NCBI GenBank assembly: GCA_016860845.1
Contig: BOKF01000027.1
Location: 56,941-120,940, forward strand
Direction: 5' to 3'
Source: Chloroflexota bacterium
Lineage (GTDB): Bacteria > Chloroflexota > Anaerolineae > 4572-78 > J111
Length of the DNA stretch: 64,000 bases
Below are positions 1-8,040 of the stretch, in pieces (position 1 is the first letter of the stretch; each line of letters opens with the position of its first letter). The notes under the pieces were generated by a model. It was given only the letters and a program-made list of their open reading frames with translations. It was not told where the DNA came from and searched no databases. The position numbers and the translations under genes are program-made.

Positions 1-514
1 CGGGCGACAGCTCGCGGGCCAGGTTGTCAAAAAGCTTCTCCGTCGAAACAATGCTCATGCCCTGGTTGGCGTCCACGCTGACATCGCCGTAGATGACCGG
101 CACCAGACCGTGCTTGAGCACTTCCTTCAAGGGGAATGTTTCAAAATACATCAACTGCTCGCCGCGGGTGCGGGTGCTGGCCGACGGTTGAAACTTGATC
201 GCTGGCACCCCGGCCTGGCGCAGCGTCTTCATGACGATGGTGTTGAGTTCGGCGGCGGCATCAGCGACTTCGGCAAAACCCAGCCAGCTATCGGCGGCAA
301 TAGCCCCTCTATGGGTCTGGTATTTGGCCGCCACTTCATGGCCAAAAGAGCCGGCGCCGTGGCCGATAATCAGGCGCAGATCATCGCCCCGATCTGTCAG
401 GGCGTTTTTGATTTCGGCAGCCAGGCGTTCAATCACCTCCAGCCGGGCGACAAAAGGCCGGGTTTTATCGGTAATAACCGAACCACCCAATTTGAGTAAA
501 ACGAGTTCAGACAA
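1..514 (-). CDS. Isopentenyl phosphate kinase, 3' end cut by window edge
   Basis: Amino-acid-kinase-fold enzyme expected to phosphorylate isopentenyl phosphate to isopentenyl diphosphate, the last step of the alternative mevalonate route known from archaea and some Chloroflexota. About 171 codons are present. Visible motifs are LLKLGGS (residues 6-12), GHGAGSFGH (51-59, with His59 matching the catalytic His of the family) and a later PVIYGDV followed by GMSIVSTEKLF. Translation starts at a TTG at 514-512, with GGAG about 7 nt upstream at 521-524. No in-frame ATG gives this N-terminus. The distinction from glutamate 5-kinase and acetylglutamate kinase rests on the GxGSFGH histidine motif. The C-terminal part lies outside the window. 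Confidence 0.85.
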   Translation of the reverse strand, partial: MSELVLLKLGGSVITDKTRPFVARLEVIERLAAEIKNALTDRGDDLRLIIGHGAGSFGHEVAAKYQTHRGAIAADSWLGFAEVADAAAELNTIVMKTLRQAGVPAIKFQPSASTRTRGEQLMYFETFPLKEVLKHGLVPVIYGDVSVDANQGMSIVSTEKLFDNLARELSP

Positions 515-620
515 GCTAGTCTCCTGTGTTTGATAAAATCGGCCAATTTTACCCCAGGTAAAGCTTTTTGGGGAATCAATACCTAAACAACGAGATTTTT
601 GGACATTGAATAAGAAATTT

Positions 621-714
621 ACACAGAGCCGCACAGAGAAGACACAAAGGTTCACTGAGAAAATTTTAGAAATCTCTCTGCGTATCTCTGCGAGTCCTCT
701 GCGAAACTCTGTGT
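621..714. repeat. Intergenic inverted repeat with about 10-bp tandem units
   Basis: The element begins ACACAGAG (621-628) and ends with its complement CTCTGTGT (707-714). The right arm is a run of units starting CTCTGCG or CTCTGTG every 10-11 bp. It fills most of the gap between the kinase and larB. No gene is seen in it. Confidence 0.6.
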
Positions 715-744
715 TCCTGTTTAGCTGAAGATAGCTTGTCCAGG

Positions 745-1518
745 TTAGGAGGGTGAGCGATGGATACGGCGGAGGATAAGGTGGGCATAGACACCCGCCC
801 CAAAGCCGTTGTCAATGTTGACGACGGCCACGCCGGTGGCGCAGGAGTTCAGCATGGCCAGCAGCGGGGCGAGGCCGCCAAAGTGCGCACCGTAGCCCAC
901 GCTGGTCGGCACGCCGATGACCGGGCAGGAAACCAGCCCGCCGACCACGCTGGTCAGCGCCCCTTCCATGCCCGCCACGCTGATAACCACGTCGGCGTTG
1001 AACAGCCGCTCGCGCTGGTCCAGCAGCCGGTGCATCCCGGCCACGCCGACATCATACGCCCGCTCCACCCGGCTGCCCAAAAATTCGGCGGTTTGGGCCG
1101 CCTCTTCGGCCACCGGCAGGTCGGACGTGCCGCCCGTAACAACCATCACATAAGGCGCATCGGCAGCGGGCGGCGGCAGCTCGGCGCGGGTCAGGGCCAG
1201 CAGACGCGAGGCCGGCTGATACCGCGCCTCAGGCAGAGTGCTCTGAATAGCAGCGGCCATTTCGGGTGAGACGCGCGTCGCCAGCACCCGGTCGTGGTGC
1301 TGCCACAGTTTGTTCAGGATAGCCAGAACCTGCTCCACCGTTTTGTTCTGGCAAAAGACCACTTCGGGCAGCCCCTGGCGCAGGGAGCGGTGCAGGTCGA
1401 GCCGGGCGTGACCGATGTCGTCGTAGGGCAGGCCGCGCAGGCGCTCCAACGCTTGCTCCACGCCGACCTGCCCGCTCTGCACCTCGGCCAGTAACCCCTT
1501 GAGTTTATCAATGTCCAT
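745..1518 (-). CDS. larB: LarB, pyridinium-3,5-biscarboxylate mononucleotide synthase
   Basis: PurE/AIR-carboxylase-like enzyme that carboxylates and hydrolyses nicotinate adenine dinucleotide at the start of nickel-pincer nucleotide synthesis, the cofactor of lactate racemase and related LarA enzymes. The protein (257 aa from this start) has the LarB N-terminal helical part, then the PurE-like domain with VVTGGTSDLPVAEEA and a later VISVAGMEGALTSVVGGL region. I prefer the ATG at 1518 (MDIDKL) to an in-frame ATG at 1536, because LarB proteins usually begin this way. It overlaps the 3' end of larE by about 11 bp, so the two are translationally coupled. larC and larA are not in the window. Confidence 0.9.
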   Translation of the reverse strand: MDIDKLKGLLAEVQSGQVGVEQALERLRGLPYDDIGHARLDLHRSLRQGLPEVVFCQNKTVEQVLAILNKLWQHHDRVLATRVSPEMAAAIQSTLPEARYQPASRLLALTRAELPPPAADAPYVMVVTGGTSDLPVAEEAAQTAEFLGSRVERAYDVGVAGMHRLLDQRERLFNADVVISVAGMEGALTSVVGGLVSCPVIGVPTSVGYGAHFGGLAPLLAMLNSCATGVAVVNIDNGFGAGVYAHLILRRIHRSPS

Positions 1519-2314
1519 GCGCCAGCAAAGCCTCATTCATGCTGCCGGAGCGGAAGCCGTTCAGGTCGAGGGTGACGTAGGTATAGCCCAACGCCTTGAG
1601 CCGCTCCACAATCTGCTCCCGCTGGCGCAGCACGGCTTCAAAATCACCGGCTTCAATTTCCAGCCGGGCAACATCGTCATGATGGCGCACCCGCAACTGG
1701 CGAAAGCCCATCTGCTTCAGGGTTAATTCAGCCCGCTCCACCTGCGACAGCATTTGCAGGGTAATCGCCGTACCGTAAGGAATGCGCGAGGAGAGGCAGG
1801 CGGCAGCCGGTTTATCCCAGTTGGGCAGGTCCAACTCACGGGCCAATTCCCGGATTTCCGCTTTGGTCAAGCCGACCTCTTGCAGCGGGCTGCGCACCCC
1901 CCGCTCGCGGGCAGCCTGGCGGCCGGGCCGATGGTCGCCCGCATCGTCAAGGTTGGTGCCATCCACCACATAGCGAAAGCCTTCACGCTGGGAGTAGTCA
2001 AGCAACTTGTCGTAGACTTCACTTTTGCAGAAATAGCAGCGATTGGGCGCATTGGCCAGGTAACGCGGGTCTGCGGTTTCATGACTTTCGATGGGGACAT
2101 AACGCGCCCCAATGTGGGCCACCACGGCTTCGGCTTCGGCCCGTTCCTGGGTCGCCAGGCTGGCCGAAATCGCGGTAACAGCCAATACTCGTTCCCCCAG
2201 GCAGTCGTGGGCCACTTTCAGCAGCAGGGTGCTATCCACGCCGCCGGAATAGGCCACAACAACACTTTCCATATCGTGCAGCAATTGTTTAAGATGTTCC
2301 AACTTATGGGTCAT
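1508..2314 (-). CDS. larE: LarE, ATP-dependent sacrificial sulfur transferase
   Basis: PP-loop ATPase that adenylates the LarB product and donates sulfur to make the thiocarboxylates of the nickel-pincer cofactor. The PP-loop SGGVDS lies at residues 23-28. Cys173 in AACLSSR matches the sacrificial cysteine of Lactobacillus LarE, and a second pair, Cys93/Cys96, is in RCYFCK. Length 268 aa is normal. A strong ribosome site, GGAGGTG, precedes the ATG. First gene of a larE-larB operon on the minus strand. Confidence 0.92.
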   Translation of the reverse strand: MTHKLEHLKQLLHDMESVVVAYSGGVDSTLLLKVAHDCLGERVLAVTAISASLATQERAEAEAVVAHIGARYVPIESHETADPRYLANAPNRCYFCKSEVYDKLLDYSQREGFRYVVDGTNLDDAGDHRPGRQAARERGVRSPLQEVGLTKAEIRELARELDLPNWDKPAAACLSSRIPYGTAITLQMLSQVERAELTLKQMGFRQLRVRHHDDVARLEIEAGDFEAVLRQREQIVERLKALGYTYVTLDLNGFRSGSMNEALLAHGH

Positions 2315-2417
2315 TCAATTCACCTCCAAGAACAGAAATTATGCAATAAAGCGGCGCCGGTTGCAAAGTCCAATTCATTTTCCTACAAACCTGAGCTTGA
2401 TGTTTTGTAGAAAATGG

Positions 2418-2487
2418 GCAGGATTTACACGATTGACAAGATTTTTGAATCGTCTTTATCCTTTAAATCTTGTTAATCTTGTCTAAA
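2418..2487. repeat. Imperfect inverted repeat (GATT/AATC type)
   Basis: GGATTTACACGATTGACAAG on one side faces AATCTTGTTAATCTTGTC on the other, with short units repeated about every 9-10 bp. It resembles the other repeat-built hairpins in this genome but has a different unit. Noncoding, upstream of moaC. Confidence 0.5.
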
Positions 2488-2493
2488 AATTGG

Positions 2494-2512
2494 AAACTCC
2501 GAACTGAGGTTA
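2494..2512. repeat. 19-bp dispersed repeat, copy 1
   Basis: AAACTCCGAACTGAGGTTA, identical to positions 4956-4974. Each copy lies in an intergenic gap upstream of a plus-strand gene. Confidence 0.7.
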
Positions 2513-2550
2513 CAAGCTTGATTGTCACATCGGTAAGATCAGGATTCTAT

Positions 2551-2578
2551 TTGCACACCCTTTTAAGTTGGCTATAAT
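2551..2578 (+). promoter_or_regulatory. Sigma-70-type promoter of moaC
   Basis: TTGCAC (2551-2556), a 16-bp spacer, then a perfect TATAAT (2573-2578). The expected transcript start is about 20 bp before the moaC ATG. Confidence 0.7.
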
Positions 2579-2608
2579 CCTTACACATTAATAAAGAACA
2601 GGATTTTT

Positions 2609-3097
2609 ATGCCCTTAACCCATCTCGACGAACATGGCCGCGCCCGCATGGTGGATGTCGGCCATAAAGACGACACGCAGCGCGAGGCCGTAGCCCGCGG
2701 CCGCGTTTTGATGAAGCCGGAAACCCTGGCCTTAATACAGGAGGGGGGCATTGCCAAGGGCGACGTGCTGGCCGTCGCCCAGGTTGCCGGGGTGATGGCG
2801 GCCAAGCGCACCCACGAACTGATCCCCATGTGCCACCCGCTTTTGCTGACCCACGTCAGCCTGGCCTTTGAAGCCCACCCCGCCGGCAGCCCGGACGGGT
2901 TAGCCGTCATTGACATCAGCGCCACCGTCAGGACCACCGGCAAAACCGGCGTCGAGATGGAAGCCCTGACCGCCGTGAGCGTCGCCGGGCTGACCATTTA
3001 CGACATGTGCAAGGCGGTTGACCGGGCCATGCAGATTGACGCCGTCCGCCTGGCCCGGAAAAGCGGCGGCAAAAGTGGGGAGATAGTCTTGGAGTAG
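2609..3097 (+). CDS. moaC: MoaC, cyclic pyranopterin monophosphate synthase
   Basis: Converts 3',8-cyclo-7,8-dihydro-GTP (the MoaA product) to cyclic pyranopterin monophosphate in molybdenum cofactor synthesis. The 162-aa protein is full length and has the family landmarks [10 protein letters not shown] (69-78), [13 protein letters not shown] (112-124) and YDMCKAVD (131-138), with the lysines used in catalysis. The ribosome site is weak (AGGA about 9 nt upstream). The moaD-moaE fusion follows after an 80-bp repeat hairpin. moaA is not in the window. Confidence 0.95.
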   Translation: MPLTHLDEHGRARMVDVGHKDDTQREAVARGRVLMKPETLALIQEGGIAKGDVLAVAQVAGVMAAKRTHELIPMCHPLLLTHVSLAFEAHPAGSPDGLAVIDISATVRTTGKTGVEMEALTAVSVAGLTIYDMCKAVDRAMQIDAVRLARKSGGKSGEIVLE

Positions 3098-3172
3098 ACG
3101 GTAGACGGTAGACAGTAGACAGGGAATGCTTTCCCGTCTACCGTCTACTGTCTACCGTCTACCCTACAGGAG
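3097..3172. repeat. Heptad-repeat hairpin (GGTAGAC units)
   Basis: Tandem 7-bp units GGTAGAC, GGTAGAC, AGTAGAC form the left arm. A short spacer is followed by the complementary GTCTACC, GTCTACT, GTCTACC units. The whole 70-bp stretch can fold into one long stem between moaC and the moaD-moaE gene. Confidence 0.8.
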
Positions 3173-3178
3173 CAGTCC

Positions 3179-3880
3179 ATGAAAGTCACCGTCAAACTTT
3201 TTGCCCGGCTGCGGGAATTGGCCGGGACCCATATTCTGGAGCGACACCTGGCTGATCGGGCCACGGTTACCGATCTACTACAAGATTTAGAGGCGGAATT
3301 TCCCCGGCTGACCGGGGCCGTAGCTCGGACGGCTGTTTCGGTAAATCGGGAATTTGCCGATCCACAAACTCCATTAGCCGAGGGGGATGAGGTCGCTATT
3401 TTCCCGCCGGTCAGCGGCGGCTCCGGGGTGGACGACGAGAAATTTGCCATCACCCTTGATCCGATTAGCCTCGACGAGATGGCGGCCCGGGTACGCCGGC
3501 CGAAAACCGGTGCAGTCGCCGTTTTTGCCGGGACGGTGCGCAGCGTGTCGGCTGGCAAAGAGGTTGAACACCTGGAATACGAAGCTTACGAGGAGATGGC
3601 CGTGGCCAAGCTGCGCCAGGTGGCCGCCGAGGCCCGCGAGCAGTGGCCGCAGATCGTGGACATTGCCATCGTCCAGCGCATCGGCCATTTGGAGGTGGGC
3701 GATAACGCGGTCATTGTGGCCGTGTCCAGCCCGCACCGGGGGGACGGCTGCTTTGAAGCTTGCCAGTACGCTATCAACCGGCTCAAACAAATTGTGCCGA
3801 TTTGGAAAAAGGAAGTCAGCCCGGATGGCAGCGCATGGGTTGAGGGAGATTATTTACCTTCCACCCGCGACGCGAGGTGA
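3179..3880 (+). CDS. MoaD-MoaE fusion, molybdopterin synthase
   Basis: Both subunits of molybdopterin synthase in one 233-aa chain. Residues 1-81 are the ubiquitin-like sulfur carrier MoaD, ending PPVSGG (Gly80-Gly81). Residues about 84-225 are the catalytic MoaE, with GAVAVFAGTVR, SSPHRGDGCFEAC and the PIWKKE active-site segment. In separate MoaD the Gly-Gly is the free C-terminus that carries the thiocarboxylate. Here Ser82 follows directly, so activity should need cleavage after Gly81, as shown for the mycobacterial MoaX fusion. The ribosome site is in CAGGAGCAGTCC just before the ATG. Confidence 0.93.
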   Translation: MKVTVKLFARLRELAGTHILERHLADRATVTDLLQDLEAEFPRLTGAVARTAVSVNREFADPQTPLAEGDEVAIFPPVSGGSGVDDEKFAITLDPISLDEMAARVRRPKTGAVAVFAGTVRSVSAGKEVEHLEYEAYEEMAVAKLRQVAAEAREQWPQIVDIAIVQRIGHLEVGDNAVIVAVSSPHRGDGCFEACQYAINRLKQIVPIWKKEVSPDGSAWVEGDYLPSTRDAR

Positions 3881-3883
3881 TTT

Positions 3884-4060
3884 GCGATTGTTGATTTACG
3901 ATTTACGATTTTAGATTTTTGAAACTGGTGATACCGAAGGAACCGAGGCAAGATAATTGTAAATTTTGAATTGTGAATTATGAATTGTGAACGACAGGAA
4001 TATTTCGTTAACAATTAACAATTGACAATTCACCATTCACTATTGATTGTTTTCTTGGTT
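3884..4060. repeat. Two heptad-repeat tracts upstream of rnc
   Basis: First tract: GATTTAC, GATTTAC, GATTTTA, GATTTTT. Second tract: GAATTGT, GAATTAT, GAATTGT facing the partly complementary ACAATTA, ACAATTG, ACAATTC units. The period is 7 bp although the unit differs from the other loci. No gene is seen here. Confidence 0.7.
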
Positions 4061-4093
4061 TCTTCCGTATCCTCGGTTCGCTCGAGGAGAACC

Positions 4094-4816
4094 ATGACCA
4101 ATATTTTTGATGCGGAAAAGGCGCTTAACCTGACCTTTTCTAACAAAGCCCTGTTGCAGCGAGCGCTCACTCACCGCTCGTACCTCAACGAAAACCCCGA
4201 CTATCCCCTGGAAGACAATGAACGCCTGGAATTTTTGGGCGACGCTATCCTTGATTTTATCACCGGCGAATATCTATACCACCGCTTTCCTGAAATGCCG
4301 GAAGGCCGGCTGACTAATCTGCGCTCGGCGCTGGTGCGGACCGAAACACTGGCCGGCTTCGCCACCCAACTGAACCTGGGTGATTATCTCTTTCTGGGCC
4401 GGGGCGAGGAGGAGAGCGGCGGGCGCAAACGTCCGGCCATTTTGTGCGATGCCTTTGAGGCGTTTATCGGCGCGCTCTACCTGGACAGCGGCCTCGACGC
4501 GGCCCGGCACTTTGTCTGCGCTTTAATTGACCCGGCGCTGCAGAGCATCCTGGCTTTGGACACCGACAAAGACGCCAAAAGCCGCCTGCAGGAAGTGGCC
4601 CAGAGTCACTACCAGTTGACGCCCACTTATCGTACCGTGCAGGAGGAAGGGCCGGATCACGCCAAGGAATTTACGGTGGAAGCGGTTATTGGGGGCAAAG
4701 TCTACGGGCGCGGTAAGGGTTTCAGCAAGCAAAACGCCGCCCAGGCCGCTGCCCAAGAGGCGCTGCGGGCGCTGGAACAAGAGCTATTTCAGAAAGAAAT
4801 TGTGGGGTCTGAGTAG
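4094..4816 (+). CDS. rnc: Ribonuclease III
   Basis: Double-strand RNA endonuclease for rRNA and mRNA processing. 240 aa from an ATG with GAGGAGA just upstream. An upstream in-frame extension back to 4022 is repeat-derived and unlikely to be translated. The family signature NERLEFLGDAILD is at residues 42-54. The second acidic motif DAFEAFIGALYLD follows, and a double-stranded RNA-binding domain fills the last 70 residues (SRLQEVAQ to AAQAAAQEALRAL). Confidence 0.96.
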   Translation: MTNIFDAEKALNLTFSNKALLQRALTHRSYLNENPDYPLEDNERLEFLGDAILDFITGEYLYHRFPEMPEGRLTNLRSALVRTETLAGFATQLNLGDYLFLGRGEEESGGRKRPAILCDAFEAFIGALYLDSGLDAARHFVCALIDPALQSILALDTDKDAKSRLQEVAQSHYQLTPTYRTVQEEGPDHAKEFTVEAVIGGKVYGRGKGFSKQNAAQAAAQEALRALEQELFQKEIVGSE

Positions 4817-4955
4817 ATATCTTTCATTCACTGTTAACGACAATGCCTGAAAAGAAAAGCATAGCAATCTATACTAATGATGGTGTATCCAGTAAACTAA
4901 TATTACCTCGTCTGTTGTTGCCTTTTGGTTAAATTACCTGAGTTCGACATTTTGA

Positions 4956-4974
4956 AAACTCCGAACTGAGGTTA
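4956..4974. repeat. 19-bp dispersed repeat, copy 2
   Basis: Identical to 2494-2512. It sits just upstream of the degraded HigBA module. Confidence 0.7.
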
Positions 4975-4986
4975 AATTAATACCTG

Positions 4987-5037
4987 ATGCGAATTATCAC
5001 TCGAAAGCGGCTTAATGAGTTTGCCGAAGATGTCTAA
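4987..5037 (+). pseudogene. Remnant of a HigB-type toxin gene
   Basis: The 16-codon reading frame MRIITRKRLNEFAEDV matches in style the N-terminus of HigB mRNA-interferase toxins, which usually begin with a basic MRxIxRKxLxEF segment. It then meets a TAA and runs directly into the antitoxin-like gene. The other roughly 80 residues of a HigB are absent, so the toxin has been deleted. Identification rests on a short segment. Confidence 0.5.
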
Positions 5038-5260
5038 TCAAGGTATTGAGCAGGTAATGGAGGTCTGGCCTTTAATTTCCAACTTCATTTTTGTACCTCA
5101 TACGGAGGCAGAGTATAACCAAGTTGTCGCTTTATTGGATGAACTGATTGACGAAGTGGGCGAAGATGAAGAACACCCGTTAGCGTCACTCATGGAGCTA
5201 CTGGGTACACTGATTGAAAAATATGAAGCGGAGCATGTGCCTGAACTAATAACTACCTGA
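5015..5260 (+). pseudogene. HigA-like antitoxin N-terminal domain without HTH
   Basis: 81 aa; an internal ATG at 5030 would give 76. The segment HTEAEYNQVVALLDELIDEVGEDEEHP and the later LGTLIEKYEAEH resemble the dimerisation part of HigA-2 type antitoxins. In the family this part is followed by an XRE-type helix-turn-helix, which is missing because the frame stops after ELITT. It overlaps the toxin remnant. Most likely the scar of a higBA operon, perhaps still making a small protein. Confidence 0.45.
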
Positions 5261-5296
5261 CTCTGAGGCCAAATTAGTCGCATCCCATTCGTGTTT

Positions 5297-6490
5297 TTAC
5301 CAAACCCGGCAGATAAGCCCCTTGAGATATTCGGACTCGGGGTAAGTCAACAAAACGGGGTGATCGGAACTTTGGGAGAGGCGCTCGATAATCTGGACAT
5401 GCCGGCCGGCGTCTACGGCTGCGCCAAACAGCACCTTTTGAAACAGGTCGGCGCTGACCGCGCCGGAGCAAGAGAAGCTAATCAGGATCCCGCCGGGTTT
5501 GAGAAGTTTCATCGCCAGCAGATTAATATCTTTGTAGCCCTGGGTCGCTTTTTCGACGTGGCGCTTGCTGTGGGCAAATTTGGGCGGGTCCAAAATGATG
5601 GCATCAAATTTCCAACTGTTATCACGATAGGCCCGCATAATTTCAAACACGTCAGCTACGGCATAAATATCTTCCCGGTCGCCAAAACCGTTGCGGCGCA
5701 TGTTCCGCTCGGCGATTTGCAGGGCGCGCTCCGAGGAGTCAACGTTCATAATGCGTTTGGCCCCGGCATAGGCGGCGTAGACCGAAAAGCCGCCGGTATA
5801 GGCAAACGCATTTAATATTTCCTTGTTGAATAAGTACTTGCTGACCTTCTGCCGGTTTTCGCGCTGGTCAAGGTAGAAGCCCGTTTTCTGGCCCAGCTTA
5901 ATATCCACCAAAAAGGTGTGCCCATTCTCCATAATCTCAATCATATCCGGGGGAATCTCGCCCCAGACCGGGCCGGTTACGGACACCAGCCCCTCTTTTT
6001 CCCGCGCTTCGCCCTCACTACGGTCATAAATGCCTTGCGGCGCGACCAGATCAACTAAAATATCCAAAATGACCTGGCGGTACCGCTCGACGGCCAGGGA
6101 TAAGAACTGGACCACCAGCCAGGTGCCGTATTGATCGGCAATAAAGCCGGGCACACCGTCGGCCTCGGAGTAAACCAGGCGAAAGGCGTCCGTATCCGGC
6201 GCTTCAAGCAGGGTCTGGCGGCCGGCAATGGCCCGGCGCAGACGCCGCCGCCAAAAATCTTCGTCTATGGCATCGTTGGGATTCCAGGTGAGCAGGCGCA
6301 CCTGGATTTGGGATTTGTCGTTATAAATGCCCCGCCCGACAAACCGGGCCTTGCTGTTCCACACATCCACCACATCCCCGTTGGCCGGATTCCCTTCGAC
6401 GCGGGCGATGGCCCCGGAAAAAATCCAGGGATGGCGGTTGACAACGGATTTTTCGCGTCCTTGTTTGAGGATGACTTGGGAGGTAATCAT
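5297..6490 (-). CDS. rlmI: 23S rRNA (cytosine-C5) methyltransferase, RlmI family
   Basis: SAM-dependent methyltransferase expected to methylate 23S rRNA C1962. 397 aa, normal for the family. An N-terminal PUA RNA-binding domain (about 1-80, beginning VILKQGREKSVVNRHPWIF) is followed by a Rossmann methyltransferase domain with QKTGFYLDQRENR, ILNAFAYTGGFSVYAA and ILDPPKFAHSK. The C-terminus contains the family's SFSCSGAV and SSDHPVLLTYPESEYLKGL. It is isolated on the minus strand. Confidence 0.92.
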   Translation of the reverse strand: MITSQVILKQGREKSVVNRHPWIFSGAIARVEGNPANGDVVDVWNSKARFVGRGIYNDKSQIQVRLLTWNPNDAIDEDFWRRRLRRAIAGRQTLLEAPDTDAFRLVYSEADGVPGFIADQYGTWLVVQFLSLAVERYRQVILDILVDLVAPQGIYDRSEGEAREKEGLVSVTGPVWGEIPPDMIEIMENGHTFLVDIKLGQKTGFYLDQRENRQKVSKYLFNKEILNAFAYTGGFSVYAAYAGAKRIMNVDSSERALQIAERNMRRNGFGDREDIYAVADVFEIMRAYRDNSWKFDAIILDPPKFAHSKRHVEKATQGYKDINLLAMKLLKPGGILISFSCSGAVSADLFQKVLFGAAVDAGRHVQIIERLSQSSDHPVLLTYPESEYLKGLICRVW

Positions 6491-6708
6491 GGTAGGCCCC
6501 TCGCTGGGTTCGTGAGTAACGGATGCCGCAGAACATCCGCCTACAAGATTTTGGACTGTATTCAGGCTTTAACTAGCCTTAAACTTTCACTTTATTGTAC
6601 CACAGAGTACGGGAGGGTAAAGTTTTCTGGATGCTTTTCTGACTCTCTGATCATTATTCAACCTATTATTAGAGGGGGCCTCATCTGAGCAAAGCTTTCC
6701 GCAAACTT

Positions 6709-6724
6709 TTTAGTCCGGACTAAA
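6709..6724. promoter_or_regulatory. 16-bp perfect palindrome, possible operator
   Basis: TTTAGTCCGGACTAAA reads the same on both strands. It lies about 60 bp upstream of the SARP promoter -10 box, in noncoding sequence, where a dimeric regulator could bind. No second copy was noticed. Confidence 0.55.
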
Positions 6725-6784
6725 TAATTGCAACTCGAATAATACTGAAATGAAATTGAAAGGTTACTGAGTGCCTTTTTGTGT

Positions 6785-6790
6785 TATAAT
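6785..6790 (+). promoter_or_regulatory. -10 box of the SARP gene promoter
   Basis: A perfect TATAAT sits 172 bp before the SARP start codon. No good -35 hexamer is correctly spaced (TTGAAA is 23 bp away), which would fit an activator-dependent promoter. Confidence 0.5.
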
Positions 6791-6961
6791 TGTCTTCGTT
6801 GCCACGATTTTAACTTTTTCTTCAAACTCTTACCTTCCTCAATTCCATCCTCTCTACCCACAACATTTGCCGCCTAAGTCCATCTATCACAAATTTCATT
6901 GATTTTGCGCTCATCAAAATGTGTTTGGGAGATTTCTTTCTTCACAAGGGGGATTATTTCG

Positions 6962-7879
6962 ATGAGTGTCCTACAGGTTTCCCTTTTCGGCAGCATGCAA
7001 ATAGTTCACCACGGCTGGTCAGCCGAGATGAAGGTAACGCATACCGTTCGGGCTTTGCTGGCCTACTTGCTTTTGCAGCGACACCGGTATCACCCGCGAG
7101 AAGTGCTGGCTAATCTCTTCTGGGGTGAATACAGCGAAACGCGAGCACGTAGTTGTCTCAGTACGGCTTTGTGGCGGTTACGCCTGGTGCTGGAACCGGC
7201 CGGTATCTCTCCCGGAACCTATCTGATGACCACCCCCAGCGGTGAAATTGGTTTCAACTCTAATAGTGATTATTGGTTGGATGTGGCTATTTTTGAAGAA
7301 CTCGCCGGTCAAGTGTTGAGACAGCCCAGCGAGGGCTTAACGTTGGCAACTGTTCAGGAGTTTGAACAGGTGTTACCCTTGTATACCGGCGAGTTAATGG
7401 AGGGCTTCTATGATGACTGGGCGCTGCGAGAACGCGAACGATTACGCCTGCTCTATTTGAACAGCCTGATCTGCCTGATGCGTTACTACCACCATCACGG
7501 CGCTTACGAACAGAGCCTGAATTATGGTCAACAAATTCTCAAGCTTGACCCGCTGCGCGAGGAAATTCACCGGGAAATAATGCGCCTGTACCTAGAGAAT
7601 GGGCAGCGCACATTGGCGGTGCGTCAATACGAGATTTGCCGTGAGATTCTGGCCATGGAACTGGGCATCTCTCCAATGGAAGAAACCCAGGCGCTGTACA
7701 ACCAAATCGTACCGACAACCAGCCGCCACAGACTGCAAGCCGTCTCGATTGTAGAGCCAATCAATTTGCAACACGGGCTACGACAACTTCGTCTGGCCAT
7801 ACGAAGTTTTGATGAAGCCCGAGAACATCTTCAACGGGCCATCCAACTGGTCGAGCAGTTCACCGAGCGGCAGGAATAA
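6962..7879 (+). CDS. SARP/BTAD-family transcriptional regulator
   Basis: 305 aa from an ATG preceded by AAGGGGG. The N-terminal winged-helix part (SVLQVSLFGSMQIV to the TALWRLRLVLE segment) is followed by a bacterial transcriptional activation domain of TPR-like helices (about 110-250), with the typical YTGELMEGFYDDW and ERERLRLLYLNSL segments. The tail (260-305) is helical and ends in a likely coiled coil. It has no ATPase domain. A strong terminator follows. As the first gene before the RiPP precursor and two radical SAM enzymes, it is a reasonable candidate for their activator; that link is inference. Confidence 0.85.
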   Translation: MSVLQVSLFGSMQIVHHGWSAEMKVTHTVRALLAYLLLQRHRYHPREVLANLFWGEYSETRARSCLSTALWRLRLVLEPAGISPGTYLMTTPSGEIGFNSNSDYWLDVAIFEELAGQVLRQPSEGLTLATVQEFEQVLPLYTGELMEGFYDDWALRERERLRLLYLNSLICLMRYYHHHGAYEQSLNYGQQILKLDPLREEIHREIMRLYLENGQRTLAVRQYEICREILAMELGISPMEETQALYNQIVPTTSRHRLQAVSIVEPINLQHGLRQLRLAIRSFDEAREHLQRAIQLVEQFTERQE

Positions 7880-7943
7880 GTTGGATTTTAATGGGTGATA
7901 TCCCGGTGATACTTGTGTGACGCCGGCGTGAGATGAAGATGAT

Positions 7944-7980
7944 AAAATGCTGCTATCATCCCGATGCAGCATTTTTTGTT
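7944..7980 (+). terminator. Rho-independent terminator after the SARP gene
   Basis: Perfect 10-bp stem AAAATGCTGC (7944-7953) with GCAGCATTTT (7966-7975), 12-nt loop, followed by a T-rich tail. It separates the regulator transcript from the RiPP genes. Confidence 0.85.
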
Positions 7981-8040
7981 GGAACCGCACCAGCACTTCA
8001 CCTTGAACCCGAGATTAATATGCAAAGCCGTTAATGAGTA

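Larger units (their letters stand above)
6491..6961. other. Regulatory gap before the SARP gene
   Basis: 471 bp between divergent genes with no convincing coding frame. It holds a 16-bp palindrome and a TATAAT box, listed separately, and becomes markedly AT-rich to the right. Confidence 0.5.

Noticed and set aside
3097..3172. CRISPR array
   Set aside because: Repeat units are only 7 bp with no spacers of uniform length and no cas genes; the same holds for the other heptad loci.
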